Shown piece by piece: positions 22,401 through 34,400 of a stretch of 64,000 bases of DNA; the stretch's first letter is position 1, and every line of letters starts with the position of its first letter. The notes under the pieces are model-generated. The model ran no database searches. It saw only the letters and a program-made list of their open reading frames with translations, and had not been told where the DNA came from. Location: NCBI GenBank assembly GCA_029948255.1, contig JALIZF010001434.1, forward strand, positions 248,001-312,000, given 5' to 3'. Source of the DNA: Telmatactis stephensoni. Lineage: Eukaryota > Cnidaria > Anthozoa > Actiniaria > Isophelliidae. Position numbers and translations under genes: made by a program.

Positions 22401-25400
22401 TGAGATTGGCGGACCTTATTAGCAGCTCTGGCGAGGTATTCAATCTTAGGAAGCGTTGGGCAGGGCTCCCCACTGATTCTCTCCAATAGTACCTAACAAA
22501 ATAAAAAGAATAGCATTCAGTAAGCCCCACTACCCCCCTATTTTGATTTTTGATTCAATGGATAAAGATGATTAATGGTTTGATTGCATTCATTGGATTG
22601 TCACTTTTGCTTCCGCCTACCTGAATGCATGAGTTTCAAAATTCATAGTAACACAATAGTGACATACATTTTAATTTAAATACATTTAATTTTCATCTGT
22701 ACGTAAAATACCTCCTCAACAATGGCTGTTGCAGGCTTGAACAAGTTTTCGGTGGCCTTCTTCTTTATTTCTCGGACAATGAGGGCTGTGGTTCCAGATC
22801 CAACTCCTGCTGGATGGTTGTGCCCTCTTTTACCAAGATGGAATGTACCATCCACAGTCTCATTCACAACTGCTGGACATTTGTTGTGCTGAAAAAAATA
22901 CATCTAGAAAAATGTGTTTAACAAAGATCAAATATATTTTGGAGTTACAAAGGGCTATTTACAAATAGCATATCAGTAGCACCTTACTAGGTGTTTACAG
23001 TGTCTCTAAAGAATTAGAGCTCCATGCACAATATTTACAATAATATATTTACTTTTTTCTTGGTAGGAACATACCTTAGGTCGGACTGTGCATTGCCAGT
23101 TCTTGGTCTTACCCCGCAGCCGCCAGAAGTTATATGTGTAGCCATGGCTATCCACAAGTTTGGGTTTTCCTCGTTTGGTCCCCTCCTCGACCACGGTAAA
23201 GGAAAGAGGACCAGGCTCACCAGGGACTTCTTGTGGCATAGGGTCCACAATTGTGGGTTCATCTATATCTACAAAAAATTGACATATCAAAGATATTTTA
23301 TTATTGATGGAATTATTTAAAGGGAATAGCTACATTCATGGTAAGGGTTTCTTCCTGTCGTGTTGTAATAGTAGTCTCACTTTAATTCCTATAATTTATC
23401 ACTCCAATACAATAAGAGGCCAGTCAGTACAGTGATCACACTTAACCTGTGAAAAAGTACAAAATCTAAGTACTAAAAATCCTTTGTTTTTCATAGTGCT
23501 TTGTTGCATTATTTTTTCTATTACAATTTCACAGATTAAGTATGATTACTCTACACTCTACTCTAATTGATATTTCAAAATGGTCTATGCTAAATTTTAA
23601 AATCTTACCCATTAACAGTTGAGAAGAATCAAGGTCTTTATCAGGTTCAGGGACATCTAAAGAGTAAAGAAAGAACATATTTGTAACTAAACTTTGAAAC
23701 ATCTGATTTAATATTTCAAAAGGAGAATTTACTACAAAAATTATTCTTTTTGAATTTAGTACAAAAAGAATGGAAGAAATTTCTTATATTTTGTATCATA
23801 TAACTGTAAGAATGTATTACAGTCATATAAATAACCATGTAACTGTAAGAAAATAGTTTTGATTATCTTACCCATTGAGTGTTGAGACAAATCAAGGTCT
23901 GATACCTCTGCATCAGGTTCAGGGACATCTAAGAGTAAATAAAGAAAATATCTGTCACTAAACTTTGAAACATTTGACATGTTACTTAATGTGACATTAT
24001 TAGGTACCTGGGAGGGATTTTACAGAAATGTGATGTAGGGAAAACTCTTCATCATAAACAAGAATGTTATAAGAAGAACAACATTACTTACCATGTTCAC
24101 TATCATTCAGTGTAGGACTGTAAAGTGATTCATCATCAGTGGTACAGTCTAAAAAGAGGCAAAAAGTGGCCGAGGTAAAGGAGAATTCAAAGAGGAGTGT
24201 TGACATGTGGCAGGAGGGAAGCAAAACTATAAAGGAAGCTTACCATGATATGAATCTGCATTCAGGTCTTCAATGAATTTTCTTGCAAATGTTGGAACAG
24301 AGAATTCTGCAAGAAAGAGAAAGCAGTTACCAACTATGATCAAAATTCAATCATTAGAAATCTATTCAACTGGTAACAGTTATCAGAATCTTTTAAATAA
24401 TTTTAAAACTTTCTATAATTCTCAGGAACAATAAGTCCACTTCAGTCTCACAATGTTAATACCTCTTGTTCCATTTCACCAACTCATAATATAGAAATTA
24501 GGTACTACCTAATAGCAGAGCTCCCTTTTAAATGTATTTACTTTTTTATGTTGCTCATTCAAATGAATTGGGCTTCCTGTGGTAAACCATTTCAACTCCC
24601 TGGATATAAAAAAGGCCCATTTCCCTTCTGCTTCCCTCTAACCCACTTGCTCTTGACATATATGTCTATATGTTTATATATTTACGGTAATATTGACGGT
24701 AGCGAACACACTGCCTCATGGTAGCGAACATACTATCATATGGTAGCGAAACGACTCCACTATGGTAGCGAAAGTACTGGTAGCGAAAGTACTTGGTAGC
24801 GAAAAGACCGGTTACCACCTTAGACATGAACTAATGTTATTGTTAAATACCTACATAACTACTTACAATTATAAAGACAAATTGTGATCCTGGTTCTTCA
24901 ATGGGATTAGTGGATTTTGTGTACATGGGTGCAGCTTATTCTTCCGTAAAGGCTCGAAGTTTTGCAGAGTTACTGTGGACAATTCTTAGTCTCAAAAAAG
25001 TGTCAAAGGAGGCTTTTAGTCCCTTATACATCTTGACAGTCCAGAGAAGATCTTGGTGGCAGTCTAAGAGGTTTAATACGGCGAGTTGTGCAGCACGTAC
25101 TAGTGTGGGATCGTGGACCAGTGGAAAGAAACATTCAGGGTTGTGTCTGATTCGTATTTCTGGCTTGTATGAAGGTTGAAGACCGGATGAGATGGCTGGC
25201 TGCAGTTCAGGATCGGAATTTAACAGAGTTTTGAGGATTTCTTCTTTAGGCGAGGCGAGTACTTTGATGTGAATTCGAGCGGCAGGAATGGAAGACAATA
25301 ACGGTGAGTGACTTTCAGTTTTTAGTGTTCGATCATCTGGACCAACTTTCCTTTTTCTAGTGCACAAAATGTTATCTATCTTGGGTAATTTTGAGACATC

Positions 25401-28400
25401 TAGAGAAATACTTTGATTACTTAGTGATATACCTAGAACTGATGTAAAAGGAACTGAAATTTGAAGCTTCGAAGAAGTGGTTTTGTTTTCTTTGTAATCA
25501 ACTTTTAAGCATCCCTCTCGTTTTGCATGACTTCTTGTAGCCTTCAATGAAAACTTTTGATGTGATACCCGGGGATCGCTTCTTGTAATTTTCTGGATGG
25601 TTTCACAACTATTTCCACTTGTGATATGTATTGATTCGAGGTGAAGTATTGCGGAATCGATGATGTTTAAGCACTGGTTATGATGTTCTTTGGCATTTTC
25701 TATGGTCATGTAAAAAGGTTCGGAGGTGTCATATTGTGATCTTGCTTCAGCTAATAGTGTGTTTTTAACTTCATCGATATCATCAAGGCTAGAAGGCACT
25801 TGAACAGAGGAATATGCATACTGCTGTAAGTCGTCTAATTGTTGCCCCTACGGTGTTGAAAGAAATGTCAAATTTTTGTTTTGTTTTTAGTGGCTATAAA
25901 AAAAGGAAATGAGCATTGTATCTTAAATTGTAAGTTACTTAGAAAGTTTTTGGTTTGCTTTTATAAATTGAAAAGACTGATTTATAAACTAAAATACCTG
26001 TTCATCTGGTACTGCTTCTGTTGATTCAAAGATAGTGCCTCCTTCATTATCTCTTTGTAAGGTGTTCTGAGACAAATTTAATCTATTTAATTGAAAGATT
26101 ATTTGAAATTCTCAACCTTTTTATATGACACTGGATATTTAGAATGTGAACCAGTCTCACTTGCAAGGCAAAGCTTAATAAATCAATATAACTTACTAGT
26201 GTAGACAAGGTTTTTGTTTCCTCCTTGAGCTCTTTTCTTCTCTTCTTAGAATCAGAAGAATACACATGACCACTTTTCTCTTTCGCCTCAATACTCATCC
26301 ACTCGTGGTGATATTGTTGAGTTAGGACCCGCTTTTGGTATTCAATTTTTCCATGCTTTCCAGTTTGGCCACCACTGTAGACAAAATTTCCTTGTTTGCT
26401 CTCTTTATGTTTTGTCTCCATTATACCATCATAAAAGTTTCGTAGAGTTATAGGAACACCGATCAAACTTCCTTCGGAGAGGGCCTTGTCAATATAAAAT
26501 CCAGTATACCCAACGATCTGTTTTATGGTTGCTGTCACTGTTTCAGTTCCAAAAATTAAAACAAACTGAAATCCTAAGAGTACCCTTGCATTACAGTCAT
26601 AAACATTTCTAGTTAGTGTTTGGGGAGTATGAAGTATGTGCTCCATAACCTTACCCACATTTATGCAGAAATCTGCCAAGATCGTGTAAGTCAGTCCCTC
26701 AAAGCCAGCATTTTTGAGGAGTTCACTAGATGAGTGATAAAATGCTAGTACACCTGCCTCATCAAATGTCACAAGATAATTTTGGTAGCAAACTTTTCTT
26801 GCAACTTTCTGAACCTGTTGGTACCACAACTTTTTTGAAACACCACAGCTTTCTGCAACCTGTCCTATTCTTTGTGTAATAGTCTCAGTGGCTCTAATAG
26901 CAAGATGCATGATACCAGGGTAGAAGTCTTGAAGGCCAGTTTTAGTTATATTGTAGCGCCCCATTTGTCCCAAGTTCTGCTTGGCAAATTCTCGTCTGTT
27001 TTCTTGGTTGTCGCATTTATGACCCAACCAATCACTGTACTCATGCTCACTGTTATCTTTTGATTCCCAGACAGGATTTTGACAGATGATGGTCATGTCA
27101 CCTAACTGGTCACTTCTCTCAGGAGCTTCAGGGATGGGATAAGTTGAGGAGGCTGAACTATTTCCAGTTGCAGATCTTCGTTGACTGCCATCTGCTACAC
27201 CTCTTACTGACACTTTGATAGGCTTTCTCAAGATGGGATGATATACCTCTTTCAGATTATCCAGCTGGTTGAAAACATCACTTCCAAGTGCACTCATGTG
27301 ATCATAGTCATCAGGACCTAGCCATGTACAGACAGTGGCAATTGTACTCAGCAAATTGTGTGGTTCCACTAATTTGATTCTGATGCTAGTTTCTCCAGTA
27401 AAGAATTTACTCCACTGCATCCAAGGGAATGCATCAGCATAGTGGTAAATGATGATGTGATCATTTGGCAAACTTATTGCTTGGGACAGACTTTCTTTGC
27501 AAAGCAACCATTCCACGGTTTGTCTAACATTGGTACAAGCAGCTACAACACCATTTTTCTCAATGAATTTTAGTTGTAGTGTTTCTTGAATTTCTTTCCT
27601 CATATTATCAACCTCTTTAACCATTGCATCTTTTGGTACAATGATATTGACCCCTAATGTGTCCATGAGTTCCTTTCCTAGCTCATTTCTCAGTATGTTT
27701 TGATATTTTGCCTGACTTATATTAAAGTTTGTAGCTAAACCAGTAGAAAATTCAACAAATTTGTCATGATTCTTTTTTAGAACAGCAGGCATAATAACAG
27801 TTTTCAGCACTTCACTGTTATTGCTGTTTACAACATAGTCTGTCACTGCTTTATTGTGTTCTTTGCCCAAGACCAATTGTGGAGCTTTTAACTCAATGCT
27901 TAAATGGTAATCATCAATAAAAGATGTTAACTTGTTACCTTTGTTATGAATATTTACTTCCAGTTCAGGATGTTTTTGTTTTAATACATCTACACAATTT
28001 TGCATTTCTGTCCATAGCTTGACCACAGAAATATTGTCCTTCCTTACAGAACATTTTGATTTTTCGATAGCCAACTCATGTAATGAAATAGAGTGAGACA
28101 GTTTGGGAAGGAAAATCTCATGCATTTCTTCTTCAGTTATTTGCTTTGCAAGTTCTTTAAGTCTTGCTTTTCGGTTGTAGTCATTAACGTTAAGAAACAT
28201 GCCAACAGCCCTTGAGGCCGGGAGAGGTCCACTATCTTTTACATTTGATTTGTGTGTCACAAACTTTCTGAAATGTTTCCTTAAACCTCCAGAGCTCTCA
28301 TAAATTTTACCACAAGATGGACATACAAATTCCTTGGGCATTTTTAAATGAATGGTGAAGTAAAGTCAGAGGAAAGAGATTTTGAATTAAAAACAATGTT

Positions 28401-31400
28401 CACAGGTTGAATTTTATTTGCGAATGACATGTATTAATTCGTCAGCATACTGTGATACAATTGATTTTCGTAAATTCAGTATCGCCATTGCTTTATTGCA
28501 AATTAAACTATGTATGGAACTCAGGGAGCTAAAGGAAGTACACTGATAGCAGGTTTGGGTATCAAGTTTCAAACGTTATCTCTTTATGCTTGGTAAATAC
28601 TCATTCAGAAAAGAAATCAGCGGAAACTTCAGATTTTTCGGCATGATTTTAGTCATTTTCGTTGATTATAACTGTAGTTTGATTGCAATTTTCTTTTATA
28701 AGTAATCTCTTTTCAAAGTAAATTTCTCATCATATAAACTCACAAAGTAATACTCAATCATTTATGTGGGGTTTAAGGTCTTTATTTAATAAATTTATAC
28801 ATCATTTTACACTGTAAACACAACTCACTATCGCTAAAATCCAAGATGGCGGGCTCGCTTGGCCGCGCGAAAACAGTCATTAGGGAACTGGGACTAGGAC
28901 CGCCTGATTATTTACAACAATGCAACGCGCGCATTTTCCGAGATCACATGGTTCACCTTACCATCTGCCCTGACTGTATTATTTAAAAATTTAAGCCACT
29001 CAATAGTATAAAGTGAAGTAATAAAATTGACTGAAACTTGATTTCCTTGTGAGACTTGCAGTATTCAGTTACAAAATTACAAAGTTTACAAAAGTTACAA
29101 TAGAGGATTTCACAACACGCATGTTTGTGGTCAAAATAATAGAGATTTTTTCCCAAGAGAAATTAAATCTTCAAAAGCTTTCTATTGTACTTGCCCACAA
29201 ACATGGCTGCCATGAAATCCCTCTATATGTTAAATAATTATAGATAAATCACAATTATGTGTAGGTAATAACATAATTAAGATGTCACATAATGAAATAT
29301 ATTTTCAATGACTGTAGGACATTAGGTGTTCGACAGACTTGGTACAACAAACTATGGTAAGCATTATTTGAATCATAATTTGCAACATTCAAGATTTATC
29401 ATATTTTGCTTCCTCCACCAATAATATTGGCATCACTATTTGGAAATAGTAATTATAAGACAATATCAAAATACCAATTTTCGGGAGCCATCTTTTGTTA
29501 AGGTATCATAATAGAGCTGTTTTTACATGACAGTTACCTTATGAATTTTGAATATTTTTCTATAGACAACTCAGAACTGACACAATCCTGGCGTGGTTTG
29601 GTCTGTTTCCCACTCATATGAAAACAATTTTGTATATCAAAATACAGTGTTTAAACTGTTATACATGTAGCTACAATCCTTGCTAGAATTAGTTGGCAAG
29701 ATGTGTAATTTATGGATGTTTTGTACATTATACACTTTGCGGCCATAGAGCAGATTTTGTCTGAGTGTGAAACGGACTGCGCCGTGACCGTGTCAGTGCC
29801 GTGATGTCTATAAAAAGGTTCGAAATTCCTGCCGTAACCATGCCGTGACCATGCAGTGCCATTTTTTTTTCACAGTCATATGAAATCTGCTCTATTATTG
29901 GACACCCCCTTCCCACTGTACAGTGTTGCTGGTAGCTAAAAGATATGTCAGACTGATTGCCAAGTAGTAAGTGTCAGGGTTTTGTCAGCAACATTGTATA
30001 GGGGGCATGGGGGGAGCCAATCTGATTATCATCCAGTGTGCACGCGTATCCAGACAAAATGGTGCCAACAATTCTGGCAATGACTGTAGCTGTAAATTCT
30101 TTGTCCTTATTTCTCTAGGCTGGGAACCCTGTGATCCTGTGTGGAAGACAAGCTTTTGCAAACTACTCAAAAAGTCAACAAATTTCAAGGTAAAGTCTAC
30201 TTGTCTAGCTAAATCATAACTCTTTAAACAATCTTGGAATAAAAACTATACACAAGAGCAGGCCTATTGATCTCTGATCATATTTTGAATGAGCTTTTAT
30301 CAGGTATTTTTAAATTCGTAAAACAGAAAAAGAATTGCCATAGCTGGAAAGAGCATGTTAAAATTAGCAAGACAGTGAAGTTTGAAGGAATTAAATCCAA
30401 AACTCGCGAGAATATGAATTTTTGAAAAGTGTGAATTTGTAAGAAAACTTTTGCTGGTAGGCATCTCTTGCCTACCAGCGAATGTTTTCATACAAAATTT
30501 CGATTTCGGAAAATTCATATCTTAGTGAGTTTGAAAGTTACTTCATTCAAACTTCACAGTTTTATTAATTTTGACGTGCTCTTTCCAGTGATGGTAATCA
30601 TATTTCTGTACTGTGACTATTGGAATTACATGATAAAAGCTCATTGTCATTTGAAACCAAACAATTTTACTAGAAATACCAGTTGAAGATGACAATGTTT
30701 TCATTTTTATTTGCAGAAATGTACAAGTAAAAGAAGACAGTCCACCCAACCATATCCTGCTTGTAACCATTATCAACCCTCAGTATCCAGTAACTACAGT
30801 GAGTTACAAAATATTCCTAAATACATCGATTGCAGTGCGATTTTACTATGTCAGTCTCCTCAAAGAAGTCCTCAATATTGGAGAAATGGGCTCCCTTTGT
30901 GAAAAATTAGAAGGGATGTAACTTGTCCCCAGTCTTTGTTCATCTTTGTTACCACAGGAGACCCAGTACAGAAGTACAATACAGAGAGGACTATGATAGA
31001 GTAGATTTCATATGACTGTGAAAACGGTACCGCACGGTCACAGCACAGTTACATTCGGGAATCTCGAATGTTTTTATAAACATCACAGCACTGACACAGT
31101 CACGGCATGGCGTGGTCCGTTTCACACTCATGGAAATCTGCTCTAATGTTTACTCTAGTTCCTATTACTGTAAATATAAACAGATTTTTATTTATTTACT
31201 CAATTAGGACATCCTTCATACGATATTTAGCAAACAAGGCATGGTCCAAAGAATTGTTGTGTTCAGAAAGAGTGGTTTACAAGCCATGATTGAGTATCCT
31301 TTGCTACATATTTTATAATATCAGTGAAGCCCAAATGTAGGCTAAAAATGTTACATGTATTACTTTGCAAAGCAAGTAAAATTATAAAAACAAGACAGTA

Positions 31401-34400
31401 AAGATAAAGACAGTAATGTAATTCTTGGCATCCAAGGAATGTTTTCGAGGTTTGTGATCAAATTTCTAATACATGTAGGTGTCAGAAAAATTGAAGGATT
31501 TCCTGTGAAAATGACCCAAGTGACTTTTCGATGGATTTCCAGAGATTAATTTTTCAGCATAGGAAATTTAATTGATATCATTAATTTTATACCACTGGAA
31601 AGAAAAACATCAAAAAGATCACTTAGGCCATTTTCACATGGAACCATTCAATTAACATAACCATGTTACAGGTGAAGGTGAGGTTGACAAAAGAGCCTTT
31701 GGCCAATTAAGTCACACTTCATCTAACCAGGATTTACACACTGTGGCAATCCATCTGTCATTGGTGGATTCATCCAGCTGCACATCAACCAAGAACTGGC
31801 AAAGCAGAAAAAATATACACAAAATATCAAACTCTATAACTGTATAGATGTCCTTATTATAAGATAGCGTATAAGTTTTTCTTCTGCTTGTCCTGAGAAT
31901 CCTGTATGTCAATTAAGAGAAATAAGAGTGGTCTTAACATGAGTGGGATACATACCACTTATTAGATATTTTCTTGTATATTACGGGCTGATATTTTACG
32001 AGTCACGCATGTATTTTGCTGAGCCTTTAGGCAAGGCAAAATGCGAGCGATGAGTAAAATGCCAGCCCATAATACACAAGAAAATATCTAATATACAATT
32101 GCTTTTCGCTTTGTTTTTAACAGTATTTTTATTATTGAAACAGTCCTTTTTGAAAACAAGCGTGCACGCACGCTTCAAACCGGTTTGAAGCCTTGGCGTC
32201 ATACAGGGCCAAATACACAGACCGGATTTCTAGAAGGTATTACCATCCCATATTGGCCCTCAAACGATACCTTTTTTGGTAAATTTACGTCACAGTTGTA
32301 TAATAAAGTACGGTACATCCTATGAGTAATGACCGTGTCAGTACCGTAATTTCTATAACAACATTTGAAAATTCTGTGGTAACCATACAGTAACAGTACC
32401 GTGAGATGACCATAAATGTTTCCCAGTCATATGAAACCTGCTCTATAGATCTACTTCAAGGATTTTCTTTAACCAGGTATTAGATTTGACAGTATTGAGA
32501 CAGCCCAGAAAGCCAAGGATACCCTAAATGGTGCCGATATTTATACTGGATGTAACACACTGAAAATTGAATATGCCAGGGTAAGTTGAGTTGAACTTTA
32601 GGCTTTGTCTTGGTGGTATTATGAGAGGAAATGTTTTAAAAATTAGAATATGAAACATACTTAAAAAGGGTACTTGTAGTGGACTATTAAGTTATTTATT
32701 TGTGTTTATATAGGCAAAGCAGCTAAATGTCTACAAAAATGACTCACAGACATATGACTACACACAGGACAAAAAACAAGGTAGGAATCCTACATGTATG
32801 TCATTCCAAATTGTATATTGTACTTTAGGTGAAGCATGCTATTGGAGTGTTAATATTTCTCTAAGCCTTTCTTTAAAGTCTGGGCTATTTTTTCAAAGTT
32901 ATGAAGTGGCATGTTATTTATTTTTGTTTTCTGCCATTCAATAATTGAATTGAATAATTAAAGGGTTCCATGTGAAAATGGCCTAAGTAATCTTTTTGAT
33001 GTTTTTTCAAATGGTATAAAATGATATCAATTAACTTTTGTATGCTGAAAAATTAATCTCTGGACATCCATTGAAAAGTCACTTAGGTCATTTTCACAGG
33101 GAACCCTTCATTATTGATGACTGTACATATATATACTTTGTAATTATGTATAAATTAAACCCATATTACACCCTATCCTAAATGCTTGGTTGCTTTAAGG
33201 TATAACTATGATATTGTCGAGCTAGGGAGACGTACTTGGTCATAAAAAAACATGAATTGTTTCATGAAAAGTTGTGCAATGTGCAACTTTTCAGTTATGT
33301 ATTCAGGGCAACGTTTAATTTTTTTATCATGAACTTTGTAACATTTGATAAGCATTAACATTTGTCATCTCTACAAGACAATTATTACCAAAGACCCACT
33401 TTATGTAGTTTATTTTCCCCAGAGATTTAACAAGGTCCAATCTTTGCTTTTCTCCACACAATACTTGATTAATGTGCTTAAATTAAATTCTCTTACAAAA
33501 AGATCTCTACAGTACGAATTCCCAATAACTCAAATGTAATCAATTGGCATCGAAGCGACAAGTCTTTTCACTGAGAATAAATTGTTTGCATGTACATTCT
33601 CTTGTGTTTGGGGAAGATTTCTAAGTACAAATTAAACCCTCTAAGTGTTGACCAAATACTTTCATTTCATCTCAGAACATCTTCTGTGTGAAATGTGGGT
33701 GTATACAAGACCATTTTTTTTCTTTTTCTTCAATTTCTTTATGTATTTGTTAACAAATACTAACCATTATTTGTGAAAGCATACGACAAGCTTCACAACA
33801 CTTTTGGCCAACTCTCCCATACATCCCAGTTTGATATCTTATTAGTTAGGTGCTATTGTGTGGAAGTTGCTTCATTTTGATGACTGGGCTATGTAAGAGG
33901 TATATTATTTTGTTTATTTTATTTATGACAACTTTGGGAATTAACCTGACAATTCTGCATGGGGCACACTTCATGTTAAGATCAACATTCCTACAACACT
34001 ATTGTCAAGGCTGAAGACATTGCACTTGCATAAAGTTAAGATCTTTACATCAAAGATATGATGACAGCCATTACTACAATGTAGAATATGCATAAACAAC
34101 ATCTTCCAGTACACAACAACAACAGTGAGCAACATCCCTGCTGACTCAATTCAAGACAAATGCACTTGCATAAAGTTAAGATCTTTACATCAAAGATTTG
34201 ATGAATGCTATTACTACAACAAATATGCATAAGCAACATTTTCCAGTGCACAATGACAACAGTGAGCAACATCCCCGCTGACTCAATTCAAGACAAATGC
34301 ACTTTCGTAAAGTTAAGATCTTACATCACAGATTTGATGACAGCCATATGCATTAACAACATTTCCAGTGCACAACAATATCAAGCAACATCGCTGCTGA

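Larger units (their letters stand above)
20009..28953. mobile_element. unclassified TIR element carrying a C2H2 protein gene, split by a MULE
   Basis: The left end 20009-20082 starts CCATGTGATCTCGG and contains TCAGGCGGTCC about 60 bp in. The right end (28899-28953, inverse) has CCATGTGATCTCGG and TCAGGCGGTCC in the same order, with GCGCGC between. These imperfect inverted ends enclose the three-exon C2H2 gene and a later MULE insertion. Without the MULE the element would be about 4.3 kb. No convincing target duplication was found at the outer ends, so element status is inferred. Confidence 0.55.
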
